The notes below the pieces were generated by a model that was not told where the DNA came from, ran no database searches, and saw only the letters and a list, made by a program, of their open reading frames with translations. DNA of 64,000 nucleotides, from the NCBI RefSeq assembly GCF_029760855.1, contig NZ_SOSI01000004.1, positions 186,001 to 250,000 of the forward strand, in the 5' to 3' direction. Both the position numbers and the translations under genes were made by a program. This DNA comes from Erythrobacter litoralis (GTDB taxonomy: Bacteria; Pseudomonadota; Alphaproteobacteria; Sphingomonadales; Sphingomonadaceae). Within the stretch, counting starts at the first letter, position 1; the number at the start of each line of letters is the position of its first letter. Positions 56,151-64,000 of the stretch are shown here, piece by piece.

Positions 56151-56219
56151 TCCGACGCAGATTGGCGCTTAGCACCGCTTAGCGCGATCTTAACCGTGCC
56201 AGCCCTAGGGCTTCGGGCA

Positions 56220-56969
56220 ATGTCGGCTCAGGCGCCTTTGAAAGTCGAATCGTATACCCCGCCAGCGGGTGGCATCGGCGTGCACAGCCGACTGCTGCTG
56301 GCCGAAGATAACGCAATTGCAAGCGAGCTGATCACGATGATGGTCCGCCGGCTCGGGCACATGGTCGATAGAGCCTCGAACGGGCTCGATGCGGTCGAGG
56401 CGGTGGAACGCGCGGCGGCTATGGGCGCACCATACGGCCTCGTTCTCATGGATGCGATGATGCCGATCCTGACCGGCGTCGAGGCGGCACGGCGCATTCG
56501 TCGCGCGGGCATTTCGGCGGACAATCTTCCGATCATAGCCGTCAGCGCCGCGACCGACCCGGTGGAAGTGCGGGAATACCTGAAGGCGGGGATGCAGGGA
56601 TATCTTGCGAAGCCCGTGTCGCTCGTGGACCTTTCCGCCTGCATCGATGCTTGGGCACCAGGTATCGCACGCAGCCGGTCGCGCGGGCGCGACAATCCCG
56701 GGCAGTCGCTTCGTCGTCGCTACGAACTGCGCAAAACCGAAGTGCTGGAGCGGTTCGCTGCCGCCTGTGCCGATGCAGACTTCTCCACCTCGCTGGCCGA
56801 GGAGTTGCGCGATCATCTGCACAAACTTGCCGGAACCGCCGGCTCGTTCGGCGAGAAGCGCCTGAGCGAAGCCGCCTCGCAAGGTGAAACCCTTTTGATC
56901 GGAGCGCCACCCCAGGGTCTGCGCTTGGCCATCGAACGGAGCTACGAGCTTCTGCGAGCCGTCGCATGA
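56220..56969 (+). CDS. Response regulator receiver with C-terminal Hpt domain
   Basis: 249 residues from the ATG at 56220; a GTG at 56196 is an alternative. The receiver domain has AED at 28-30, phosphoacceptor Asp78 in LVLMDAMMP and Lys131 in GYLAKPVS. The C-terminal domain carries an Hpt motif LHKLAGTAGSFGE with phosphohistidine His201. Such REC-Hpt proteins are phosphorelay shuttles split from a hybrid kinase; no kinase is in the window. Its stop overlaps the start of the beta-barrel gene (ATGA), which is an odd partner for a phosphorelay protein. Confidence 0.85.
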   Translation: MSAQAPLKVESYTPPAGGIGVHSRLLLAEDNAIASELITMMVRRLGHMVDRASNGLDAVEAVERAAAMGAPYGLVLMDAMMPILTGVEAARRIRRAGISADNLPIIAVSAATDPVEVREYLKAGMQGYLAKPVSLVDLSACIDAWAPGIARSRSRGRDNPGQSLRRRYELRKTEVLERFAAACADADFSTSLAEELRDHLHKLAGTAGSFGEKRLSEAASQGETLLIGAPPQGLRLAIERSYELLRAVA

Positions 56970-57871
56970 ATCAGGTTGGTCGTTTTCTTGCAGCGATTTT
57001 CGCGATCGGCGCCCTATCGGCGACGCCCGCTCTCGCCGCCGACGAAACCGACGTTTGGCTCGAAGCCGAAGCCCGCGCGGCTTATAGCGACCGGGCGGTG
57101 GTCGATGGCGACAGCATCGAAGCGAGCGGTGGCGGGGTAGGTATCGATGCCGGGTTCGAATGGAAGAACGGCCGGACCGCCGTGCAGTTCGATCTCGGCG
57201 CTGCGGTGTTCGAATTTACCGATGAGGATCGCGATATGCGAACCAGCACGCGTGCGGTCGCTTCCCTCGCTCACCAAGTAGCAGACGATATCGCTATATC
57301 GGTAAGCGCAGGTCATTGGGACGATATCACGACGCTGGAAGCGCGCCGCACCGATCAGGATGCAATCGCGGTCGAGGTCGGTTATGAGAAACGTCCACAC
57401 CGCGTCCGCGCGTCCGCTCAATATCGCGAGCGGGAATACGAAAGCGTCACGCCGTCCAGAGGGAACGGAATGCGCTATGATGCCGATTACACGTACCGCT
57501 TCGGTTCGTGGTATTGGGCGAGAGTGGACCTGCGCGCCGAAGACATCGACAGCGACCACACACGACGCGGGTATGAGCGACATACCATTCGTGCGAGTTT
57601 CAGCGCGCCGGTGGACGAGGCCAGGCTATGGCGGGTTCGCCCGCAAATCGAGTGGCGGCAATGGGAGTACGACGACCGCCGCGTGCTGGAGAATGAAAGC
57701 GGCGCGCTGCGCAAAGATGCCTATTTGGCGCCCGAAATTGGCTTCTCCTACGGAAAGCTGAGCGGCCTGAAAGCCCGGTTACGTGCCGCGTACCAGTTCC
57801 GGACCTCCAACGATCCGCGGTATCGCGCGGATGCGCCCTATCTCGATTTCCGCATCGGCTATCGCTTCTGA
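56966..57871 (+). CDS. Predicted outer-membrane beta-barrel protein
   Basis: 301 residues. Signal peptide ends at ALAADE. The rest alternates polar and aromatic residues in barrel strands (RTAVQFDLGAAVFEF, HRVRASAQYREREYES, YRFGSWYWARVDLRAED, LWRVRPQIEWRQWEYDD) and ends LDFRIGYRF, with the terminal Phe recognised by the BAM complex. It resembles surface lipoprotein assembly modifier or DUF560-type barrels only loosely, so no function is claimed. Translationally coupled to the REC-Hpt gene. Confidence 0.75.
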   Translation: MNQVGRFLAAIFAIGALSATPALAADETDVWLEAEARAAYSDRAVVDGDSIEASGGGVGIDAGFEWKNGRTAVQFDLGAAVFEFTDEDRDMRTSTRAVASLAHQVADDIAISVSAGHWDDITTLEARRTDQDAIAVEVGYEKRPHRVRASAQYREREYESVTPSRGNGMRYDADYTYRFGSWYWARVDLRAEDIDSDHTRRGYERHTIRASFSAPVDEARLWRVRPQIEWRQWEYDDRRVLENESGALRKDAYLAPEIGFSYGKLSGLKARLRAAYQFRTSNDPRYRADAPYLDFRIGYRF

Positions 57872-60800
57872 CTATCGCTTACGCGGAAGAACGCGCGCGA
57901 TTTGGTCGCCGATAGCATTAGCCAGCCAGCCGCCCTTCTGGCGCGACGTCAGCTTCTTCAGTTCGAGTACAGCGCGCGGATTGCTGATTTGTTCGGCAAT
58001 CAAGGCTTCGTAGATCCTGTCCGCCTTGCGACGGCGCCGCACGGCATCGCCGCCGTCCAGCACGCCTTCCAGCAAAGCAAGTGCGTAAATCCTCGCCCGT
58101 GCACCAAACCCCTTCGCTCCATCGTCGGCGTCCGCTGCGCCGAGTGACAGATCGGAAATAGCCGCGATCTGCTCATCGACCCGCGCGGGGATAGCCTCGA
58201 CCTGCGCGGGCGCGATACCGGGCGGAAGATTGCCGCGCGCAAGCAACTCCGCCACCGTCGTCTTGACCCGCGCCTCGCTCAACCGCCCATATTCCTGGAA
58301 GCCCGATAGCAGTGCGATGCCCTTTGCGGCCGTCGCCTCATCCGCATCGAGCGCCTGGTCGCACGCCTTGCTCACTGCTTCCCATGCCTGCCAGCGATAG
58401 ACGAAATCAAGGCCAGTGCCCTTGATGTTCTGCATCCCCATGATGCGGTTGACGAGGCCAGGCGGGGTCGCCTTGGCCACCAGCCGCACGATCTGCTCGC
58501 CCTTGATGTAATAATCGCGCACCGGGACGAGTTTCGCCATGAACACCCGACGCAGGAAGGCGCGGACCTCGCCGTCATGGGATGCGGGGTTGGCGGAGAA
58601 AGAAATTGCGCCGCGCAACTTTTCGTATTCGGCATGGTATCCGACTAGGTCGCGGTAATGCGCCAGTATCTCATCGGCGCGATCGGGTGCAAGGCGTTTG
58701 CACAAAACGTCCTCTTGGCCCTGTTCGATCGCGCGCGCGACCTCGGCCTCATCCACTTGACCCGTTACGCCTTCGATCATCGCGACGAGCAACCCGCGCA
58801 GCTCAGTTTTCTGTAACGGTACGCGCTGGCGCTTGGCCCACGCGGCCAGCAGATCGAGCGGCTCCTTACCCTCTTCGCCCAAGGTCAGCGCGCGTTCGTA
58901 CTCGGCCCATTCCTCGTCGATGAAACCCATCAGTCCTTCGATGTTCGATCCGATGAGGAAGTGCTTGTCCGCCGCGATATCGGTCACGAGAATGCGCGCG
59001 AATACACGGCTGCGCGGCACCCGGTCGGCCCGGTTGTTGACCACGGTGGATACGTAAATGTCGGGATCGCGTGAGAAATCGTGCTCCTCGAACCCCATGC
59101 GCACCCAATTACCCATTGCCCCGAAGCGTTCGTTGGCGGAATTGCCCATGACGTATTCGACCGTCCGATCTTCGATCCGCGAGCGGGGGTAGGTTTTCAG
59201 CACGCCGAGATCGGCTACCACCCGATCGGACATCTCCTTGACGCAGAAATCGGGTTCGAGACCGAGCTCGTCGCCCATCGCTGTGACGAGTGCGATATTG
59301 TAAGGATGCTCTTCATAAGGAAACCGCGCGAGCAGGTCCTTGTGGATCAGCCCCGCCTGCCGCCAATTGACCGCCCGCATCCGCGTATTCACCTTGCGTG
59401 CGCCCTGCTGGAGGATCGGCAGCATTTCCTCTTCGGTCGTCAGGCAAATCGAATTCTCGGGAATGAATTCGGTCATCACGATGGGGATGTCGCGCCCTGC
59501 CGGGCCCTGCACGTCCTCGTGATCGGGATAGGTATTGGTAAGCGTTCCGATATCGTCGCGCATCCAGTCGCGCTGCAGCACGCGGACATAGGACGGATTG
59601 AGCCCCATGCATTCCCATAAGAAAACCCGCCCGCCTAGCCGCCGGGTAATCTTGATGAGGTTGTACTGCTCCCAGATCGTCGCTTTGTCGTAGGGGCGGA
59701 AGAGGAACATCTCGGTCAGTTCGCCGAACGCCTCGCCATTCAGGAACATTGCCTCGCAGCCGGTCGTCTTGGAGACGAGCGGCGGCCCGAGCGCATTGAT
59801 CAGTCCCGCTTTTAGCCGCTCGGTCCCCGATTTACCGCGCGTTCCCCATCCGCCGAGGCTAAGCGCGATCCCGTTACGCACCCGCCGCGCATGCTGGCCG
59901 AGGACGACATGGCGCCCGAAGAACCACAGGCAGACCAGCACGAGGAACAGCGCGAGCTGTGTCAACGTGTTCGCGAAAACGGTGGCGGCGTAGCCGACGA
60001 TCTCGTTCCACATGATCGGCAGCATGGCGAGCGGTGCGCCGATGGAGAAGAAGCGCGTCACGCTCGGATCGGGCGGAACTCCGCCGCTTTCGGTATCGTC
60101 GGCGGTCCTTGCATGCGGCGCGAACGACAATTCTACGCCGTATTTTCGCAAGGCATTCACATAGTCGTGGCCGACACGATTGCGCAGTTCCGCGATTGAG
60201 GCGAAATCGCGCGAGAGGCGCCAGTAGCTGCGTCCTCGTGCAACCAGACCGTCCGGCGGCGTAATGTGCGTCACGCCTTCGCTTGTGAACAGGCGGACCG
60301 TTTTCCCAAGATCGATCGCGGAGAGAACATGGTCGACCAACGGCAGCCAGTTGCGCCAGTTGCCATCTTCGGCTTGGAAGAGCGGTTCGCCGGGCACCTT
60401 GGTCGGCGCAAGTTCGGCCATCCTTGCCGAGGGAGCGGAGATGGTGCCGCGATACGTACGGCCGATCGTATGCAAGAAAGCCTGGCGCTTGTCGGTCGCC
60501 GCGTGCCGACCCTCGAACAGCAGGCGCCAAAGTCGCCGTGCAAACCGGTCTCCGCGCTGCAGGACCGGGCGCCTGACTTCTGTGAGATCGAGCCCGAAGT
60601 CGCCTTGCGCCAATACCGCCATAACCCGCCCGACGCGCGCTGGATCGGCGATAATCGTGTCGTTCAGGATAGCGACCGAACGGGACTGTCCCTCGCGCAA
60701 GCCGTCGCTCGCTTCGCGTATCTCCTGCGCCAAGGCCAGCGCCTCGTCGTCGGCGGCCAACCAGATGCGCTCATGCGCTTCGGAAGCCCAGCGACGCCAC

Positions 60801-62047
60801 TTCGGTTTCTCAACCCGTTCACGAAATTTTATCAGGGCCTGGCGAAACTGAAGCGCCGTTTCAGGCAGCAGGGGATCACTCGTAATCCGAAGATGGTCGC
60901 ACAGCCGCGCTGCAGCATCCATCGCCATGCGCAGCACGAACTCGTCCGAGTCACGCGAAAGCACGCGAAGGATATGCGCTCGATAGGCTAAGATGCCGCA
61001 TGCCGTCGCCATTTCCGCGGGCTGAGCGAACAGGGTGGCCCTTACTTGCGGATCGGCATCGACACGAGCGCGTACGGCGAAGGCCCCTGCAAGGTCGGCG
61101 GGAAGCGATGGGATGGCCTCTGCTACTGCTTGCCTCACGCACCCTTCAGGATCGAGCGACAGACGCTCGAGCAGGTCGGAGAGTTGCCGATCCTCCCTCA
61201 GTTTGGCGGCGGTCAACCGTGCAAGATGCCGACGGACGAACAGTCCCGCGTCGCGCCGCTGCGGCGCCCCGCTGCGATCGTCGTTCAGCCTTCGCGCAAC
61301 GGTCGCGCGGAAGCTCTCTTCGGAAAGTTCGGCCAGGATATCGAATGCGCAGCATTGGGACCATACGGTTTCACGCCAATCGAGAGCGGTGCGACGTAGG
61401 TCTCGCAAGGCCGCCTCGATCCAGAATACCTGACCGGTGATAGCGTCTGCTCGTGCGACATGGCGCAAGCTGGCGTAAGCAGCTTCCCGAACGCGCGGTT
61501 CTCCACGATAGCGCCGTATGTCGGCGAGCAGACCTGCATATTCATTCGCGATACGAGGATCGGCTGCTGACAAATCGCGACCAGACAATGCATGTGCCGC
61601 CATTAATCCTGCGCGCTCAACCGCATGCGCTACCGCACGTTCGCGTTGGCCGATCCTGCGTCGGTACCTCTCGATGACCGCATCGCTATCGAACCATTTA
61701 CCGAATGCCTTCCGGTCCTTCGCCAATCGGCGCCTGTCAGCCCCTAATTTTCCGGCTAGATCGAGGACGGCGGCGCGCCGCTCCTCACTTTCGTCGACAT
61801 GGGAATATCGAGCCTGAAAGATCGCGGCCGCTTGATTCATTCGCTCGATTTCGGCCAGTTGAACGCGAGTGAAAGCGCAAAGCGATCGGCAGTAGGCGAT
61901 CCAGGATTGCCCCCTCGGTTCGAAATCTGCGACCTCTTCCGCAAGATCGGCATAAACCGGAATGAGCAGATCCGGCATCTCTCTGGTAAGCGCATCTCGA
62001 AAAGGAGGGGGGTCGTAATCTGTCACGAGAGGCCAGCCGTCAGGCAT
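57872..62047 (-). CDS. 1391-residue membrane protein with PgsB/CapB-like Mur-ligase domain
   Basis: Residues 1-650 are mostly helical with HEAT-like pairs and an arginine-rich surface. Two predicted membrane helices lie at about 666-692 and 694-712. Directly after them comes a Mur-ligase-type ATP site GGWGTRGKSG with Lys739, then KTTGCEAMF (760-768), ECMGLNP (812-818) and LTNTYPDHEDVQGP (836-849). These four motifs and the helix before the P-loop match the poly-gamma-glutamate synthetase PgsB/CapB. About 390 further residues follow. An N-terminal ATG at 62047 overlaps the upstream gene by 25 bases. A fused, membrane-bound ATP-dependent amide ligase is inferred. Confidence 0.75.
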   Translation of the reverse strand: MPDGWPLVTDYDPPPFRDALTREMPDLLIPVYADLAEEVADFEPRGQSWIAYCRSLCAFTRVQLAEIERMNQAAAIFQARYSHVDESEERRAAVLDLAGKLGADRRRLAKDRKAFGKWFDSDAVIERYRRRIGQRERAVAHAVERAGLMAAHALSGRDLSAADPRIANEYAGLLADIRRYRGEPRVREAAYASLRHVARADAITGQVFWIEAALRDLRRTALDWRETVWSQCCAFDILAELSEESFRATVARRLNDDRSGAPQRRDAGLFVRRHLARLTAAKLREDRQLSDLLERLSLDPEGCVRQAVAEAIPSLPADLAGAFAVRARVDADPQVRATLFAQPAEMATACGILAYRAHILRVLSRDSDEFVLRMAMDAAARLCDHLRITSDPLLPETALQFRQALIKFRERVEKPKWRRWASEAHERIWLAADDEALALAQEIREASDGLREGQSRSVAILNDTIIADPARVGRVMAVLAQGDFGLDLTEVRRPVLQRGDRFARRLWRLLFEGRHAATDKRQAFLHTIGRTYRGTISAPSARMAELAPTKVPGEPLFQAEDGNWRNWLPLVDHVLSAIDLGKTVRLFTSEGVTHITPPDGLVARGRSYWRLSRDFASIAELRNRVGHDYVNALRKYGVELSFAPHARTADDTESGGVPPDPSVTRFFSIGAPLAMLPIMWNEIVGYAATVFANTLTQLALFLVLVCLWFFGRHVVLGQHARRVRNGIALSLGGWGTRGKSGTERLKAGLINALGPPLVSKTTGCEAMFLNGEAFGELTEMFLFRPYDKATIWEQYNLIKITRRLGGRVFLWECMGLNPSYVRVLQRDWMRDDIGTLTNTYPDHEDVQGPAGRDIPIVMTEFIPENSICLTTEEEMLPILQQGARKVNTRMRAVNWRQAGLIHKDLLARFPYEEHPYNIALVTAMGDELGLEPDFCVKEMSDRVVADLGVLKTYPRSRIEDRTVEYVMGNSANERFGAMGNWVRMGFEEHDFSRDPDIYVSTVVNNRADRVPRSRVFARILVTDIAADKHFLIGSNIEGLMGFIDEEWAEYERALTLGEEGKEPLDLLAAWAKRQRVPLQKTELRGLLVAMIEGVTGQVDEAEVARAIEQGQEDVLCKRLAPDRADEILAHYRDLVGYHAEYEKLRGAISFSANPASHDGEVRAFLRRVFMAKLVPVRDYYIKGEQIVRLVAKATPPGLVNRIMGMQNIKGTGLDFVYRWQAWEAVSKACDQALDADEATAAKGIALLSGFQEYGRLSEARVKTTVAELLARGNLPPGIAPAQVEAIPARVDEQIAAISDLSLGAADADDGAKGFGARARIYALALLEGVLDGGDAVRRRRKADRIYEALIAEQISNPRAVLELKKLTSRQKGGWLANAIGDQIARVLPRKR

Positions 62048-62874
62048 CTTGCAAATCGGGCTCGGATAGCCCGATCGTTCGCAAGAGACTGGCGAACGGA
62101 ACGAGCCATTTCGATATGCGCGAAGCCGCTAAAACCTACAGCATGAAGTGCCTGTCCCTGCCGGTTGGACAAGGCACCTAATTCCGCAACGTCTCCAGGA
62201 TATACGGCGACGCGCAATGGATGGAGTTCACGGGACAGGCAATCGGCGAGATCCAGCAATCCCGCGTTTGGCGCAATAGTACCGTCGCTCACTATTATAT
62301 CGGCAAGTTGCGCAGCACGACTTGCCCGCTTGTCCCGGTCGAAACCATGCAGTTGAACGATGCGCCCCGCCGGGTATCTTTCGGCAAATGCGAGTGAGAA
62401 AGCGGTCAGATAATGCGTTTCATGCCGCGTGGGATCGCCGCCCACGCAATTCGCGCCGCCATGCCGAGGTGCGCTGTTCCAAGCTGCGGCAGTAGCTGCC
62501 TGTTCGTCGAACAGGCGAGCGGTAATCGTACCGGTAAAAAGGTCCGAACCACGATGAGGCGCGAGTATTGCAATTTGGTTCGAAGCGTCACGGCGTAAAG
62601 CGTAACTCCCGCGTCCGAGGCAATCGTTATCGGGTTCCGAAAGCAAGGTTACACCATTGTCGTCTTCGTAAATCAGACCCGACGGAGGAGAGGTTGCGTC
62701 TCCCTGCAAGACCGCTGCGAACCTCCCTTGCGCCTCAAACGCTTCCGCAGCGGACGGTATGTGAAAGCCTTCCGCATTTCGTAGCGGCGACAGGTAGCGG
62801 ATGGCGAGAATTGCAGCGACGACCATGAGCACAACGAAGGGAAGCCACCATTTGGTTGGCGAAGCTCTCTTCAT
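62023..62874 (-). CDS. Membrane-anchored protein with possible zinc-hydrolase motifs, PGA-hydrolase-like
   Basis: 283 residues with an N-terminal membrane anchor (about 8-28), predicted periplasmic. Conserved-looking His/Asp/Glu clusters are APHRGSDLFTGTI (His107, Asp111), THYLTAF, VQLHGFD (His176) and FAHIEMARSVR (His253, Glu255). The APHxG opening recalls zinc-dependent poly-gamma-glutamate hydrolases and N-formylglutamate amidohydrolase-like enzymes. Being next to a PgsB-like gene, cleavage of a gamma-linked polymer is attractive, but it is inference. ATGA overlap with the gene upstream. Confidence 0.5.
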   Translation of the reverse strand: MKRASPTKWWLPFVVLMVVAAILAIRYLSPLRNAEGFHIPSAAEAFEAQGRFAAVLQGDATSPPSGLIYEDDNGVTLLSEPDNDCLGRGSYALRRDASNQIAILAPHRGSDLFTGTITARLFDEQAATAAAWNSAPRHGGANCVGGDPTRHETHYLTAFSLAFAERYPAGRIVQLHGFDRDKRASRAAQLADIIVSDGTIAPNAGLLDLADCLSRELHPLRVAVYPGDVAELGALSNRQGQALHAVGFSGFAHIEMARSVRQSLANDRAIRARFARCLTAGLS

Positions 62875-63623
62875 TCCCCCTCGGCTTCCTCGAAAGGTCG
62901 CTCATAGACTACGCTGACCAAGTAGTCTCGACCAGAGATGCCTGCAGGCCCAACCACGCGCCAACGGTTGCCTATAAGCGACGAGCGCTCCGCGTCGCTG
63001 AGCAGTTCGGGCGGGAATGCGTCGGCTCGCGCCATAGCAGCCTGCTCTTTCACGCTACGACGCTGAAAAGTGGACAAGGCGGTGGTCCCGATGAACGGGA
63101 GGCGCTCGTAGACCCGGGCGTCGATGCTTGCCACACCGATAGCAAGGTCGAGCGCGGTTAATTCGACCTTCGAAACAGGCTCCGAAGTTTCGATAACCGC
63201 TTCGTCCTGTAGAGCGATCTGCAAGTTCGAGTTGCGATGATACCGCATCGGACGTTTGAAAGGGCGTAGCCGATCGGGGTGCAAGGCACGGGAAAAAATA
63301 TCATGTCTTGCTACGACCTGGTCGTTTCCATCGCGAAGGATCGCTCGATATCCATAGATCCACGTCCTATCGATATGCCAATCGTTGGGCTCGATATTGG
63401 GCTGTGACATGATCCGAACCAAGGAGGTCGGTCGGGATAGAACGAACGCTATAGAACCACCAGATGGAACGCGATAAACCAGACTGCGTACAGGAGCCAC
63501 TATACTGCGCGATGTACTTGTTGCACTTATAGAAGGGGCGTCGATAACCGCTACGGCACCGCCACCTATTAGAAAGAGCCCACATATCGCCAGAACGCCC
63601 TTCGCAATACTCGTCAGTCGCAT
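62871..63623 (-). CDS. Unrecognised membrane-anchored protein in the PgsB-like operon
   Basis: 250 residues from the ATG at 63623; a longer frame to 63794 overlaps the upstream gene and is not used. One N-terminal membrane helix (TSIAKGVLAICGLFLIGGGAV). The periplasmic remainder has beta-like strands (SLVYRVPSGGSIAFVLSRP, WIYGYRAILRDGNDQVVARHDIF) and a helical region with VSKVELTALDLAIGVASIDARVYERLPF. No cysteine pair, catalytic triad or known domain is visible. Its spacing (one base after the previous stop, ATGA to the next gene) shows it belongs to the operon. Confidence 0.65.
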   Translation of the reverse strand: MRLTSIAKGVLAICGLFLIGGGAVAVIDAPSISATSTSRSIVAPVRSLVYRVPSGGSIAFVLSRPTSLVRIMSQPNIEPNDWHIDRTWIYGYRAILRDGNDQVVARHDIFSRALHPDRLRPFKRPMRYHRNSNLQIALQDEAVIETSEPVSKVELTALDLAIGVASIDARVYERLPFIGTTALSTFQRRSVKEQAAMARADAFPPELLSDAERSSLIGNRWRVVGPAGISGRDYLVSVVYERPFEEAEGE

Positions 63624-63624
63624 C

Positions 63625-64000
63625 TCAGTTTGACCCGGTTCCGGGCACGAACAATACCGCATACCGTTTGTTCGCCGAATGGTTGAGGTAGACGAGTGTC
63701 GTCTGAGCAAACGCTTCGAAACCGGCCGACTGGCGATCACGCATCGCGGGTATAGGCGAAAGACCCGCCTTACGAGCGACAGCGATCGCCTCATCCGCCC
63801 ACGACTCGGTATCGCCGACCCGATCGAGCGTCACCACGGTCCGATCTTGCATCCATGCAAGGCCGAAGGGTCGTGAACGAAGCTGAAAAATTCCGGCGGG
63901 TCGGTCTTCCAAACTGTCCAACGCCGTCTGTACCACCGTTCCGAAAACGGTGCGCTGGGACCCATCGTAATTTAATTCATTTGGCGCGATGGCATACAGT
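63625..64000 (-). CDS. Unrecognised protein, C-terminal part, upstream member of the PgsB-like operon
   Basis: The minus-strand frame is open from the window edge (64000) to a TGA at 63625-63627, giving about 124 residues without a start, so the gene continues beyond the window. Visible segments: TVFGTVVQTALDSL, FGLAWMQDRTVVTLDRVGD and YLNHSANKRYAVLFVPGTG. No domain recognised. A GTG at 63936 is in frame but not a likely start. It is placed one base ahead of the next gene. Confidence 0.6.
   Translation of the reverse strand, partial: LYAIAPNELNYDGSQRTVFGTVVQTALDSLEDRPAGIFQLRSRPFGLAWMQDRTVVTLDRVGDTESWADEAIAVARKAGLSPIPAMRDRQSAGFEAFAQTTLVYLNHSANKRYAVLFVPGTGSN

Overview
The window looks like chromosomal DNA of a sphingomonad-type alphaproteobacterium, probably of the Erythrobacteraceae. 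This is inferred from a GC-rich background, a CYP153-type P450, a PEPxxWA-CTERM protein, NnrU, CarD, MmcB behind an alphaproteobacterial LexA box (GTTC-N7-GTTC), and the rpe / heparinase-like / purH order. No insertion sequence, phage gene, CRISPR array or rRNA was seen. Two tRNA genes are present: Leu(TAA) and Arg(CCG).

Layout. 0-9.2 kb holds the end of an ABC permease, the P450, a Tat lipoprotein MsrB, a double PilZ protein, tRNA-Leu, IHF-beta, a GntR regulator, a POT peptide transporter, two coupled amidohydrolase-family proteins and an FKBP isomerase. 9.2-24.6 kb is a one-direction surface polysaccharide block, less GC-rich than its flanks. RfbF, RfbG and RfbH make a CDP-3,6-dideoxyhexose precursor. 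An HpcH/HpaI aldolase, a HAD hydrolase, a ThDP enzyme and an SDR reductase then suggest carbon-chain branching of that sugar (yersiniose-like logic). Next come the OPX and PCP export proteins and a GT2 / GtrA / GT-C module that makes and uses polyprenyl-phosphate sugars. 24.6-35.8 kb carries an OmpA-family porin with a 24-proline linker, NnrU, a PEP-CTERM protein, dxs, a Fur/Zur regulator, a coupled microprotein-msrA pair, purH, a heparinase-like gene, rpe and a DUF2141 protein.

35.8-57.9 kb contains a coupled diacylglycerol kinase and Tam41-like nucleotidyltransferase, tRNA-Arg, SOS-controlled mmcB, a membrane hydroxylase with a second DUF2141 protein, a PAS protein, an App1-type phosphatase, an envelope quality-control trio (M48/TPR protease, DsbA-like, PDZ-M48), an HD protein, a LytS/LytTR two-component pair, CarD, envelope lipoproteins, TsaC/Sua5, a large acyl-CoA dehydrogenase, a PQQ-type sugar dehydrogenase, fRMsr, a REC-Hpt protein and a predicted outer-membrane barrel.

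57.9-64 kb is a minus-strand operon that runs off the window. Its last gene encodes a 1391-residue membrane protein. After two predicted membrane helices it carries a Mur-ligase-type domain with four motifs of the poly-gamma-glutamate synthetase PgsB/CapB family. Just upstream lies a membrane-anchored protein with possible zinc-hydrolase motifs, then two unrecognised proteins. This is the strongest candidate for an undescribed system: a possible Gram-negative gamma-linked polyamide capsule, or another amide-ligase polymer.
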